64,000 nt of DNA from positions 99,954-163,953 of the forward strand of contig CAKVFH010000002.1 of assembly GCA_934746515.1 (NCBI GenBank), written 5' to 3'. A program made the position numbers and the translations under genes. Positions 32,867-41,481 of the stretch are shown one piece after another. The DNA is from an uncultured Clostridia bacterium. GTDB lineage: Bacteria; Bacillota; Clostridia; Christensenellales; UBA1242. How positions within the stretch are numbered: position 1 is the first letter of the stretch; every line of letters starts with the position of its first letter. The notes under the pieces are model-generated. The model was not told the DNA's origin. It ran no database searches and saw only the letters and a list, made by a program, of their open reading frames with translations.

Positions 32867-34573
32867 ATGATTTATAAAAAAATTATTATTGAGCTTTATA
32901 ACTCACAAGATTTTGAAAAATTCAAAAAATATATTTCTGAAATTGATCCAGAAGAGCTTGCAAAAGAAATCACAAAAATTGACAAGCCTTTGATTGTTCC
33001 AATCGTTTCAAAATTTCCTGACGATGTTTTTGCGGAAGTTTTTATCAAACTAAATAAAAATCTGCAAAAATATTTGGTAGAAAATATCAACGATTTTGAT
33101 TTTAAGAATCTTTCCGAAAAACTCCTTGATCAAGAAGAAATCGAAAATAAAATCGACAAAGACATTTTCAATGAAATCTTGATTCGTGCAGAAGTTGAAA
33201 GTCGAAGAGAAAAACTTCTTGAAATTATTGAAAACATTGAAAACAAAAAGTTTTCAAATCTTCGCCCAATTCTGGCAGAAATGAAACCCGTTGATATTGC
33301 AGAAATCATAAACGATGTTGAAGAAGACAAAGTTGCAGTAATCTTTAGACTTTTGCCAAAAAATCTTGCCAGTGATGTTTTTGTTGAAATGGACAATGAC
33401 GCTAAACAAATTGTAATCAAAGCATTCACGGATTCAGAACTTTCAAACATCGTCAACGACATGTTCCTTGATGACACCGCTGATATCATTGAAGAAATGC
33501 CATCAAATGTTGCAAGAAGAATTTTGAAAGTTGCAAGTCCTGAAAACAGAGACACAATAAACAAACTCTTGGGATTCCCAAAAGATAGTGCAGGCTCAAT
33601 CATGACCCCTGAATGCATCACTCTTCGCGAAACAATGACCGTTGATGATGCACTCGCAAAAATTCGCAGACAAGCGCTCGACAAAGAAACAATCTACACT
33701 TGTTATGTAACAGACGACCAGAAAAAACTTTTAGGCATAGTTTCTGCAAGAGATATTTTAACTCACCTGCCAAACGAAAAAATTGGCGATTTCATGCAAG
33801 ATAATTTTATTTTTGCAAGCACACTAACCGACAAGGAAGAAGTTGCAAATTTGCTGTCAAAATATGACCTTCTCGCAATTCCTATCGTTGACAAAGAAAA
33901 TCGAATATTGGGTATTGTAACCGTCGACGACGCTATTGATGTCATCACTGAAGAAGCAACCGAAGATATCGCAAAAATGGCCGGCGCCGCACCAAGCGAA
34001 ACGCCATATTTAAAGACAGATGTTTTTAAGCTTTGGCTAAATCGTGTCCCTTGGCTAATTTTCATGCTTTTAAGCGCAACATTCACGGGGCTCATTATTA
34101 GTAGGAATGAATCAATTTTGGCTAACGGAATTTATGGCATAATTTTAACATCATGTATTCCAATGATTATGGGAACAGGCGGTAATGCTGGTGGACAAGC
34201 TTCTGCAACCATAATCCGTGGTATTGCCCTTGAAGAAATTGAGTTTAAAGACTCTTTTAAAGTTATTTGGAAAGAAATTCGTATCGGCATGCTCATGGGA
34301 TTAACGCTTGGAATCACCTGTTTTGCAAAAATAATGCTGATTGATGGACTTTTATTCCACACTGACGGCGTAAGCGTTAGATCGGCATTTGTTATATCAA
34401 TTTCACTTGCAATAACAATCATAATTTCAAAGCTCGTTGGTGCAATTCTTCCACTGCTCGCAAAAAAATGTAAGCTTGACCCAGCCGTAATGGCAAGCCC
34501 ATTTATCACAACTATTATTGATATTTTATCGCTTTTGATTTATTGCGGATTCTCAATCATGCTTTTATTCTAA
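32867..34573 (+). CDS. mgtE: Magnesium transporter MgtE
   Basis: A 568-residue channel-type Mg2+ transporter. N-terminal superhelical domain (about residues 1-200), two CBS domains (about residues 205-325) that sense Mg2+, a plug helix, and a C-terminal membrane domain of five helices (about residues 385-565) with the pore segment GTGGNAGGQASATIIRGIAL. The start is the ATG at 32867 after AAGGAG; the longer frame runs back into the riboswitch terminator. Controlled by the M-box. Identity is very secure. Confidence 0.97.
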   Translation: MIYKKIIIELYNSQDFEKFKKYISEIDPEELAKEITKIDKPLIVPIVSKFPDDVFAEVFIKLNKNLQKYLVENINDFDFKNLSEKLLDQEEIENKIDKDIFNEILIRAEVESRREKLLEIIENIENKKFSNLRPILAEMKPVDIAEIINDVEEDKVAVIFRLLPKNLASDVFVEMDNDAKQIVIKAFTDSELSNIVNDMFLDDTADIIEEMPSNVARRILKVASPENRDTINKLLGFPKDSAGSIMTPECITLRETMTVDDALAKIRRQALDKETIYTCYVTDDQKKLLGIVSARDILTHLPNEKIGDFMQDNFIFASTLTDKEEVANLLSKYDLLAIPIVDKENRILGIVTVDDAIDVITEEATEDIAKMAGAAPSETPYLKTDVFKLWLNRVPWLIFMLLSATFTGLIISRNESILANGIYGIILTSCIPMIMGTGGNAGGQASATIIRGIALEEIEFKDSFKVIWKEIRIGMLMGLTLGITCFAKIMLIDGLLFHTDGVSVRSAFVISISLAITIIISKLVGAILPLLAKKCKLDPAVMASPFITTIIDILSLLIYCGFSIMLLF

Positions 34574-34673
34574 TTTTTGAAAGCTTAATAAAATACGCAA
34601 AATCCAGTAAAAAATCATGAAAAAATAGTGAAAAATACTCAAAAAATTCAAATCAATGCGTTTTTTTGCAAAT

Positions 34674-34731
34674 AAAAAGACTATTAAATGTTGAATTGTT
34701 TTTAATTTAACAGATAATAGTCTTTTTTATT
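34674..34731. terminator. Intrinsic terminator between convergent genes
   Basis: AAAAAGACTAT / ATAGTCTTTTT with a long partly paired loop; serves mgtE on plus and the next gene on minus. Confidence 0.7.
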
Positions 34732-34739
34732 GGTTTTTT

Positions 34740-35813
34740 TTATTCAGGTTCACTTTGTGCTTTATCTTGCTCGTTAGTTTCTTGATTTTTAATTAAAATT
34801 GTAACAACCTTGCCAACAACTTCAAAAAGTTCCTTTTCATTTTCTTTCAAGTTGTTAGTCGATGATTCGGCAGATTTTTTATTGAAGTACTCAAAAAGTT
34901 TTTCAGCCATTTCATCCACTTCTTCATTATGTATATTTTGCTTGTTAATTTTTTTATTGATAAGTTTATTCATCATCTGCACGAGATAATAGTTTTTTAT
35001 TCTATCAATAGAACCAGCGATTGTTTTTAGAAAATCTATCTCTTCTTTTTCCTGTTCAGATAAATGTCTTTCGTTTACTTTTCTTTCTAATTCAATAATT
35101 CTGTCGCCACCAAAAAATGAAAACATCAAATCCATTGCACGATAAAGATCGAAATCACTTTCCCTTTCTCGCTTTGAAAACTCGGTCGTTATCGCATAAC
35201 CAATATCTTCCAAAGATATATCGTCTTGATTTGCAAACAACTTATTTTCAAATTCATCTCGATTTGCAACAACAACTCGTAGCACAAAATTCGTTACAGT
35301 CTTTCTGGCAGTCTCATAAAGTTTCTGCAAAAATTCATCATGCGTGCCGTCAAGATATTTTTCATCAATCAAAGTATAGCTAGACGGACTATCTTCTTCA
35401 TACTGAAAATAAACATAATCAGGAACACAGCCCTCAAGCGCCGATTTTGCATCATCAGTCATGTATCCTTCGCCTTCTGGAGAAACATACATCAATTTAT
35501 CTTCAACAAGTTTTCCTGTCTTTTTATCTGAAATAAAAACACCAAGCCAATTTTTATCAAGTGGAACAACTTTTTCAACTTTCTGATTACTTTCTAAAAA
35601 TGGGATAGGTTCCAGGTCAGAGATATCGTATTTAGCATCCTTGTACTGAATTGAATCCGAATGCTTTTTCAAAATGGCTTCTCTATCATAAAAAACAAGC
35701 ATAGCAATCATTTGTTTGCATGCTCTTTCACTGCTTGCACATTTGTAAATATTATTAGATATTTTATAATTATAAACATCAAGTTTATATGGTTTATTAT
35801 CAATAATTGCCAT
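34740..35813 (-). CDS. Hypothetical protein
   Basis: A 357-residue soluble protein without a recognised family. N-terminal 130 residues look like a globular domain (KLDVYNYKISNNIYKCASSE; WLGVFISDKKTGKLVEDKLM; FQYEEDSPSSYTLIDEKYLD); residues 150-330 are helical and highly charged (DEFLQKLYETARKTVTNFVL, coiled-coil ELERKVNERHLSEQEKEEID). TTAGGAG precedes the ATG. It is alone on the minus strand with its own terminator. No membrane segment. Function unknown. Confidence 0.55.
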   Translation of the reverse strand: MAIIDNKPYKLDVYNYKISNNIYKCASSERACKQMIAMLVFYDREAILKKHSDSIQYKDAKYDISDLEPIPFLESNQKVEKVVPLDKNWLGVFISDKKTGKLVEDKLMYVSPEGEGYMTDDAKSALEGCVPDYVYFQYEEDSPSSYTLIDEKYLDGTHDEFLQKLYETARKTVTNFVLRVVVANRDEFENKLFANQDDISLEDIGYAITTEFSKRERESDFDLYRAMDLMFSFFGGDRIIELERKVNERHLSEQEKEEIDFLKTIAGSIDRIKNYYLVQMMNKLINKKINKQNIHNEEVDEMAEKLFEYFNKKSAESSTNNLKENEKELFEVVGKVVTILIKNQETNEQDKAQSEPE

Positions 35814-35892
35814 AAAATTCTCCTAATAATATTATACATTTTGGCGTTTCAAAAGTCAATATTGCCAAGTTTCCAATCCACCGACTTCAATT

Positions 35893-36324
35893 TTAATTTT
35901 TATTTGAAAGCAATTTAAGTGCTTCAATCTGATATGGAAAAGGAATCAGCTTTAGCGCCTGACTAATATCAATCCACATCGGTTCATGAAATGGTTCCAG
36001 CGGTTCGATCTTTTTATTTTCATCTACTTCGCAAAAGAAAAAATTTGCATCAGTTTCCATTAACCTACCGTCTCTTTTACGCCAAAAACAGTCGATATTA
36101 ACAAATTCGTTGATTTTATCAATCAAATAGCCAGATTCTTCCAAAAACTCCCTTTTAAGTGATTCTTCAAGCGTTTTGCCTTGTTCAACTCCACCACCAA
36201 TAAGCGAATATTCTTTGTCCTTGTTGCTGTAAGTGACAAGCAACTTTTCGCCACAAGCAATAATTCCATACACAGTTTTTCGATAGTCACATTTCACTTT
36301 TTTACCAATAACTATTCTTTGCAT
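35893..36324 (-). CDS. Nudix hydrolase
   Basis: A 143-residue hydrolase of nucleoside-diphosphate-linked compounds. The Nudix box is GGGVEQGKTLEESLKREFLEES (GX5EX7REUXEEXGU). The start is the ATG at 36324 after AAGGAG. It follows a broken open frame of about 40 codons. Substrate unknown; such short proteins often have broad specificity. Confidence 0.88.
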   Translation of the reverse strand: MQRIVIGKKVKCDYRKTVYGIIACGEKLLVTYSNKDKEYSLIGGGVEQGKTLEESLKREFLEESGYLIDKINEFVNIDCFWRKRDGRLMETDANFFFCEVDENKKIEPLEPFHEPMWIDISQALKLIPFPYQIEALKLLSNKN

Positions 36325-36333
36325 AAGCACTCC

Positions 36334-36459
36334 TTATTCTTGAGAAATTTGTTTAGATTGCTCTTTTTCTTCCAATTTTTTAAGTAATGTTTCGTTAATC
36401 TTCAAAGCTTGCTGAAAATTCTCTACTAGCCTTTGTTTAGAATTATCTTCATTAGATTA
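36334..36459 (-). pseudogene. Short open frame without a start, probable gene remnant
   Basis: The minus strand reads NEDNSKQRLVENFQQALKIN and then a coiled-coil-like TLLKKLEEKEQSKQISQE before a stop, just upstream of the Nudix ribosome binding site. It has no ATG, GTG or TTG at a suitable place and a stop closes it upstream. The composition is protein-like, so it may be the tail of a deleted gene. Confidence 0.4.
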
Positions 36460-36474
36460 AATGCAAATAATTCT

Positions 36475-36506
36475 CACAAAAACATATTTTCACAAAAACA
36501 TATTTT
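36475..36506 (+). repeat. Two tandem 16-base repeats
   Basis: CACAAAAACATATTTT twice, perfectly, followed by a partial third CACAACAC. Confidence 0.85.
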
Positions 36507-36522
36507 CACAACACAAAAAAAA

Positions 36523-36550
36523 CTACTGAAATAAAATTCAGTAGTTTTAA
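36523..36550 (-). terminator. Terminator of the S10-spc-alpha operon
   Basis: AAAACTACTGAA / TTCAGTAGTTTT stem with T-run on the minus strand just after rplQ. Confidence 0.85.
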
Positions 36551-36554
36551 TTTA

Positions 36555-37064
36555 TTATTTTACAAGTTCAGCGATAGCCATTTGAGCATTATCACCACGA
36601 CGAATTGTGGTTTTAAGAACTCTTGTGTAACCGCCTCTTTGACCTTTTTCGTTGATTCTTTCAGCATATCTAGGAGCATAATCATCAAAGATTTTTTCAA
36701 CTAAAGGCATTTCAATACCTTGAGTTCTAGCTTCGAAAGCAGAAAGTTTTTCACCTTTTTGTCTCTTTTCTTGTCTATCATAAAGTAAAGAAATGATTTT
36801 TCTTCTAGCATTAAGCTTTTTAACGCCGTCTTTAGAAACAGATACTTTCTTTTCTTTGCCATTGTTGTCTAATGTTGTTTTTTCAACAGTAACAACATCT
36901 TGATAAGAATCTACAGCTAAAGTGATAACTTTTTCAGCAAGTGCAGCAGCTGTTTTAGCTCTATCAAAAGTTGTTTCAATATGTCCATACCACAAAAGAT
37001 CAGATGCAAGATTTGAAACCATTGCAAGTTTTTGGTCAGTAGGTTTTCCTAATTTTGTATTCAT
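36555..37064 (-). CDS. rplQ: Ribosomal protein L17
   Basis: A 169-residue protein of the 50S subunit, last gene of the operon. Normal L17 has about 115-130 residues; here a stretch of about 15-20 residues rich in Lys/Val (TTLDNNGKEKKVSVSKDGVK) and further residues around EKRQKGEKLSAFEARTQGIE lie in the middle. The N-terminus (MNTKLGKPTDQKLAMVSNLA) and the end GGYTRVLKTTIRRGDNAQMA are standard. The insertions are unusual but in frame with the domain intact on both sides. Confidence 0.93.
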   Translation of the reverse strand: MNTKLGKPTDQKLAMVSNLASDLLWYGHIETTFDRAKTAAALAEKVITLAVDSYQDVVTVEKTTLDNNGKEKKVSVSKDGVKKLNARRKIISLLYDRQEKRQKGEKLSAFEARTQGIEMPLVEKIFDDYAPRYAERINEKGQRGGYTRVLKTTIRRGDNAQMAIAELVK

Positions 37065-37075
37065 AACCCTTCTCC

Positions 37076-38029
37076 TTAATCTTCATTTGTCTTAAGTCCA
37101 AGCCCAAGACTCTCTAATTTGTGTATAACTTCATCAAGAGATTTTCTACCAAGATTTTTAACTTTTAACATATCATCTTCGGTTTTCTTGATAAGGTCTT
37201 CAACAGTATTTATACCTGCACGCTTTAAGCAGTTGTAAGAACGAACTGAAAGATCCATATCTTCAACACTCATAACGAGCAATTTGTGAACTTTATCTTC
37301 TTCACGGCTAACCAAGATAGAAGAATTAGCCATATTTTCAACAAGTTCAATGAACAAATAGTTATATTCGTTCATAAGTTTTGCTGACAAGCTTACAACT
37401 TCTTTTGCAGAAACAGTTCCGTTTGTAACAACTTCAAGAGTAAGTTTATCAAAGTCGGTATTTTGACCAACACGAGTATTTTCAACGACATAGCTAGCAC
37501 GCTTTACAGGAGTATAGATGCTATCAATAGCAATGAAACCAATTGGAAGACTCATATCTTTGTTTTTATCTGCAGGAACATAACCTCTTCCTTGAGCAAC
37601 CATAATATCCATATCAAGGTCGCCATCTTCTTCCAAAGTGCAGATATACATGTTTTTGTTCATAATATGAACTTCGTCATCATCTGCAATATCAGCAGCT
37701 GTAACGACACATGGTCCATGTGCTTTGAGTTTTAATGTCTTTTTAAAATTTTTGTCGTCAGAATCAATTTTTACTGCAAGTCCTTTCATATTAAGGACAA
37801 CTTCAGTAACATCTTCTTTTGCACCTTTAAGTGCCATGAATTCATGATCAACACCAGCTATTCTGATATTAGTAACAGCTGAACCAGGAAGGCTTGAAAG
37901 TAAAATTCTGCGGAGTGAGTTGCCAATTGTGACACCAAATCCTTTTTCGAGTGGTTCCATTACAAACTTTGCATAAGAACCTCCCTTTTCTTCAATACAT
38001 TCAATTCTTGGTTTTTCGATTTCTAACAT
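37076..38029 (-). CDS. rpoA: RNA polymerase alpha subunit
   Basis: A 317-residue alpha subunit. N-terminal dimerisation domain from YAKFVMEPLEKGFGVTIGNS and the C-terminal domain with LSVRSYNCLKRAGINTVEDL and KVKNLGRKSLDEVI, which binds UP elements and activators. It lies between rpsD and rplQ as in Firmicutes. Length is normal. Confidence 0.97.
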   Translation of the reverse strand: MLEIEKPRIECIEEKGGSYAKFVMEPLEKGFGVTIGNSLRRILLSSLPGSAVTNIRIAGVDHEFMALKGAKEDVTEVVLNMKGLAVKIDSDDKNFKKTLKLKAHGPCVVTAADIADDDEVHIMNKNMYICTLEEDGDLDMDIMVAQGRGYVPADKNKDMSLPIGFIAIDSIYTPVKRASYVVENTRVGQNTDFDKLTLEVVTNGTVSAKEVVSLSAKLMNEYNYLFIELVENMANSSILVSREEDKVHKLLVMSVEDMDLSVRSYNCLKRAGINTVEDLIKKTEDDMLKVKNLGRKSLDEVIHKLESLGLGLKTNED

Positions 38030-38049
38030 AAAATTCCTCCAATTATTTA

Positions 38050-38670
38050 TTATTTAGAGTAAAGCTCGATAATAAGGTGTTCTGCGATTGTAAGGTCAAT
38101 ATCTTCACGAGCAGGAAGAGCAACAACTTTTCCTGTAAGTTTTGAAGAATCAAATTCAAGCCACTTTGGAACAATAACTCTTGCTTCTTTAACAGATGCA
38201 AAAAGTTCACTTTTAGCGCTTGATTCCTTAACAGAAATGACATCACCAACTTTAACTTGATAAGATGGGATGTTTACACATTTGCCATTAACCAAGATAT
38301 GTGTGTGGTTTACAATTTGTCTTGCTTGTGCACGGCTAGCACCAAGGCCAAGTCTGTAACAAACATTGTCAAGTCTTCTTTCAAGTAATGAAAGCATTGT
38401 TTCACCAGTTTTGCCTTTCATTCTAGCTGCTTCTTCATAGTAACCATGGAATTGTTTTTCTAACAAACCATAAGCTCTTTTAACTTTTTGTTTTTCACGA
38501 AGCTGTGTTAAGTATTCTGATGGTTTCTTTCTTGTGTTTGGGTGAGCGCCAGGAACGCCTGGTCTCTTATCTACAGCACACTTTTTAGAAGTGCATCTTT
38601 CACCTTTAAGGAACAATTTTGTGCCTTCTCTTCTGCAAAGTCTGCAATCTGCATTTATATATTTTGCCAT
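38050..38670 (-). CDS. rpsD: Ribosomal protein S4
   Basis: A 206-residue 30S protein that nucleates 16S rRNA 5'-domain folding. The N-terminal zinc-type cysteines CRLCRREGTKLFLKGERC are present, and the S4 RNA-binding motif RQIVNHTHILVNGKCVNIPS. It sits inside the alpha operon (in B. subtilis it is elsewhere), where S4 is the known feedback regulator in enterobacteria. See the paired structure upstream of rpsM. Confidence 0.97.
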   Translation of the reverse strand: MAKYINADCRLCRREGTKLFLKGERCTSKKCAVDKRPGVPGAHPNTRKKPSEYLTQLREKQKVKRAYGLLEKQFHGYYEEAARMKGKTGETMLSLLERRLDNVCYRLGLGASRAQARQIVNHTHILVNGKCVNIPSYQVKVGDVISVKESSAKSELFASVKEARVIVPKWLEFDSSKLTGKVVALPAREDIDLTIAEHLIIELYSK

Positions 38671-38685
38671 TTTCTTCTCCTTAGA

Positions 38686-39087
38686 CTAAATTCTTCTTGG
38701 TTTTGGTGGACGGCAACCATTGTGAGGGATTGGAGAAATATCTCTAATCATTGTAACCTCAAGGTCTGCAGCTGCAAGACTTCTTACAGCAGATTCTCTA
38801 CCATTACCAGGTCCTTTAACATAAACTTCGACTGATTTAAGACCATATTCTTTTGCAATTTTAGCAGCTTTTTCAGCAGCTTGACCAGCTGCGAATGGTG
38901 TGCTTTTTTTGCTACCTTTATAACCAAGAGCACCAGCTGAACATGCAGCGAGTGCATTTCCTGCAGCATCAGTAACTGTTACAATAGTGTTGTTAAAAGA
39001 AGATTGGATATAAACTCTACCCTTATCAACATTAGTTGTAATTTTGCGTTTTTTAGTTGCAGTTTTCTTAACTTTATTTTCTGCCAT
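38686..39087 (-). CDS. rpsK: Ribosomal protein S11
   Basis: A 133-residue 30S platform protein. GRVYIQSSFNNTIVTVTDAA, KGPGNGRESAVRSL and the end PHNGCRPPKPRR are typical. A basic lead-in (MAENKVKKTATKKRKITTNV) is slightly longer than usual. Confidence 0.97.
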   Translation of the reverse strand: MAENKVKKTATKKRKITTNVDKGRVYIQSSFNNTIVTVTDAAGNALAACSAGALGYKGSKKSTPFAAGQAAEKAAKIAKEYGLKSVEVYVKGPGNGRESAVRSLAAADLEVTMIRDISPIPHNGCRPPKPRRI

Positions 39088-39108
39088 TTTTCTTCCTTCC
39101 TTTACAAA

Positions 39109-39495
39109 CTATTTTTTACCAGGCATTTGTTTTTTAGCCTTGGTTGCAATTTTCTTTGGACCTTTTGTTGTTCTAGCATTAGATTTTGTGTTTTGTCCAC
39201 GAACAGGGAGATGATTTTTGTGTCTCATTCCTCTGTAGCATTTAATTTCTTGAAGAGTTTTAATATTCATGCTAACAACTCTACGAAGTTCACCTTCAGT
39301 TGTTAAATGTTTATCCATATATTCACGGATTCTACCGATTTGTTCTTCTGTCAAATCTTTAACTCTTGTATCTGGATCAATTCCAGTTTCTTTTAAAATA
39401 ATGTTAGATGTATGTCTTCCGATACCAAAAATGTATGTAAGACCAATTTCTACTCTTTTTTCATTTGGTAAATCTACACCAGCAATACGTGCCAT
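39109..39495 (-). CDS. rpsM: Ribosomal protein S13
   Basis: A 128-residue 30S head protein. Start MARIAGVDLPNEKRVEIGLT at 39495 after GGAGG. NLRGMRHKNHL-like CYRGMRHKNHLPVRGQ and a basic tail are present. It is the first gene after a gap of 183 bases that contains large hairpins, so translation start may be regulated there. Confidence 0.97.
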   Translation of the reverse strand: MARIAGVDLPNEKRVEIGLTYIFGIGRHTSNIILKETGIDPDTRVKDLTEEQIGRIREYMDKHLTTEGELRRVVSMNIKTLQEIKCYRGMRHKNHLPVRGQNTKSNARTTKGPKKIATKAKKQMPGKK

Positions 39496-39536
39496 TTTAT
39501 CCTCCACAGATATTTTTATTTTACAAAATTAAATTT

Positions 39537-39668
39537 ATTATCTCAAGAAAAGAATTTTCTTCTTTGCCGCTCCTTAAGATAATCTAAAACAGTTTTGTAT
39601 ATGAAAGATGATATTTAGACAAGTGGAATGTCTTGTTGTTTCCAAATGTCATCTTCCATAAACAAAAC
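39537..39668 (-). promoter_or_regulatory. Two large stem-loops between rpmJ and rpsM
   Basis: Stem 1: 27-base arms 39592-39618 and 39642-39668 pair with four non-canonical positions, and inside it ACAAG (39619-39623) pairs with CTTGT (39632-39636). Stem 2: 39537-39547 and 39573-39583 pair over 11 bases with one G-U. The pairings read on both strands, but the mRNA is the minus one. This is the place where enteric S4 binds the alpha operon; the structure could be such a site. That is inference. Confidence 0.65.
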
Positions 39669-39679
39669 CAAAGAGAAAA

Positions 39680-39796
39680 CTAACCCTGAACTTGTTTATG
39701 TTTAGGATTTTTACTACAAATGACTCTAACTTTACCGTTTCTCTTAATAACTTTACAACCATCACACATAGGTTTTACACTAGGTCTAACTTTCAT
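39680..39796 (-). CDS. rpmJ: Ribosomal protein L36
   Basis: A 38-residue 50S protein, reading MKVRPSVKPMCDGCKVIKRN and then GKVRVICSKNPKHKQVQG. The zinc ligands CDGC, the Cys in VICS and the His in PKHKQ make it the zinc-binding form. Start at 39796 after GGAG. It was located from sequence because it is too short for ordinary gene finders. Confidence 0.95.
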   Translation of the reverse strand: MKVRPSVKPMCDGCKVIKRNGKVRVICSKNPKHKQVQG

Positions 39797-39814
39797 TGTT
39801 TTTTCTCCTCGAAT

Positions 39815-40033
39815 TTATTTACTACGCCAGATTATTCTGCCACGAGTTAAATCGTAAGGGCTAATTTCTAATTTTACCGTGTCGCCCTCGTAAACACGAA
39901 TAAAATTTTTCCAGAGTTTGCCAGATAAATAAGCTGTAACAATATGTCCACCAGCAATTTTTACCTTGAATGTTGCACCAGGCATAGCCTCAACAACAAC
40001 ACCCTCTGTTTCGATAACATCATCTTTACTCAA
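39815..40033 (-). CDS. infA: Translation initiation factor IF-1
   Basis: A 72-residue OB-fold protein that binds the A site of the 30S subunit. MSKDDVIETEGVVVEAMPGA and SPYDLTRGRIIWRSK are typical. It overlaps the map stop by eight bases. Confidence 0.97.
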   Translation of the reverse strand: MSKDDVIETEGVVVEAMPGATFKVKIAGGHIVTAYLSGKLWKNFIRVYEGDTVKLEISPYDLTRGRIIWRSK

Positions 40034-40796
40034 GATTGTTTGCCTCCAAATCTGCAGTTTTTGTGAGTATCTCTACTCCATTTTTTGTAATTAAAACTGT
40101 ATTCTCATAGTGAGCACTTGGCAGACCATCAGCAGTCCTGACATCCCAGCCATTGATTGTGATTTCGTATGTTCCCATATTGATCATTGGTTCAATAGCT
40201 ATGACCATTCCAGCTTCAAGCTTTATTCCTGTTCCAGCTCTGCCAAACATTGGAACAAATGGGTCTTCGTGCATATCTTTGCCAACACCATGTCCACCCA
40301 TTTGGTGAACAGGCTCAAACCCAAACTTTTGTGCATGACGCTCAACTTCAAAACCAATATCGCCCAATCTTGAACCTTCCTTTAAATTTTCAATAGCTTT
40401 AAAGAAACATTCTTTTGTGACACGCAAAAGTTTTGCTTTGTCATCGTCAATTTTGCCAACAGCAAATGTTCTTGCTGCATCCCCACAGTAGCCTTTATAT
40501 TTCGCACCAACATCGATACCAATAATTTGACCTTCTTGCAAAATAATATTAGCTTTAGGGATACCGTGAACAACCACATCATCAATTGATGCACAAATAG
40601 AACATGGAAAACCGTCGTAACGCAAAAAAGCAGGTTTTGCCCCTTTATCAATTATATACTTTTCAGCTATTTTGTCAAGTTCTAAAGTGGAAATTCCCGG
40701 TTTTATATATTTTGAAATCTCGTCGAGAGCGCCAGCCGTAATCTTGCCGGCAACTCTCATAATTTCGATTTCATTTTGTGATTTTATTTTTATCAT
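40026..40796 (-). CDS. map: Methionine aminopeptidase
   Basis: A 256-residue type-I methionine aminopeptidase that removes initiator Met. VVHGIPKANIILQEGQIIGI, VGAKYKGYCGDAARTFAVGK, GGHGVGKDMHEDPFVP and AIEPMINMGTYE supply the five metal ligands. Overlaps infA. No zinc-finger N-extension. Confidence 0.97.
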   Translation of the reverse strand: MIKIKSQNEIEIMRVAGKITAGALDEISKYIKPGISTLELDKIAEKYIIDKGAKPAFLRYDGFPCSICASIDDVVVHGIPKANIILQEGQIIGIDVGAKYKGYCGDAARTFAVGKIDDDKAKLLRVTKECFFKAIENLKEGSRLGDIGFEVERHAQKFGFEPVHQMGGHGVGKDMHEDPFVPMFGRAGTGIKLEAGMVIAIEPMINMGTYEITINGWDVRTADGLPSAHYENTVLITKNGVEILTKTADLEANNLE

Positions 40797-40797
40797 A

Positions 40798-41445
40798 TTA
40801 GCCTTCGATAAATTCTTTCAGGCCTTTGATATTGCTTGCTTTAAAGGCATTAACCATATTTTGATAGCTTTCTTCTGGTTCTTTTTGACCTTCAACAACA
40901 ATAACTTTACCTTCTTTCTTGAAGTAGTCAAGAATTGGAAGTGTTTCGTTCAAATAAACTTCATATCTCTTTTTATAAGTTTCTTCGTTGTCATCACTTC
41001 TGATTCCCCATTCACCACCACATTTTGGGCACTTGTCATAGCCAAGATTCCAACTTGTGTTGTAAATGTATCCACAATCTTTGCAAGTTCTTCTACCTGT
41101 TACTCTTTCAAGTAAGGTTTCGTAAGGAACTTCCAAATCAACAACAACATCAATGTTTGCTATTTTTTGTTCAACAAAAGCAGTAAGTTGTTCTGGTGTT
41201 CTTGGGAAACCATCAAGGATGTATCCCTTTTGAACATCATCTCTTGAAAGTCTTTCCTTGATAACATCAAGAACGATTTGCATAGGAACCATTTCGCCCC
41301 TAGCTTGATATTCTTTTACTGTTGGATTTGTTGTGTTACGAAGTAACTCACCCATCGAAATTGTTGGAAGATTGTACTTTTCAGCAAGAATATTTGCTAA
41401 AGTTCCCTTTCCTGCCATTGGTGCACCGAACATTAAAAAATTCAT
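40798..41445 (-). CDS. adk: Adenylate kinase, zinc lid type
   Basis: A 215-residue kinase with P-loop FGAPMAGKGTLAN, the NMP-binding region, and a lid carrying CKDCGYIYN and CPKCGGEW, the four-Cys zinc form of Gram-positive Adk. Standard position between secY and map. Confidence 0.97.
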   Translation of the reverse strand: MNFLMFGAPMAGKGTLANILAEKYNLPTISMGELLRNTTNPTVKEYQARGEMVPMQIVLDVIKERLSRDDVQKGYILDGFPRTPEQLTAFVEQKIANIDVVVDLEVPYETLLERVTGRRTCKDCGYIYNTSWNLGYDKCPKCGGEWGIRSDDNEETYKKRYEVYLNETLPILDYFKKEGKVIVVEGQKEPEESYQNMVNAFKASNIKGLKEFIEG

Positions 41446-41481
41446 AAATTTCTCCTTAAAATAAATTATTTTGAAATCTAG

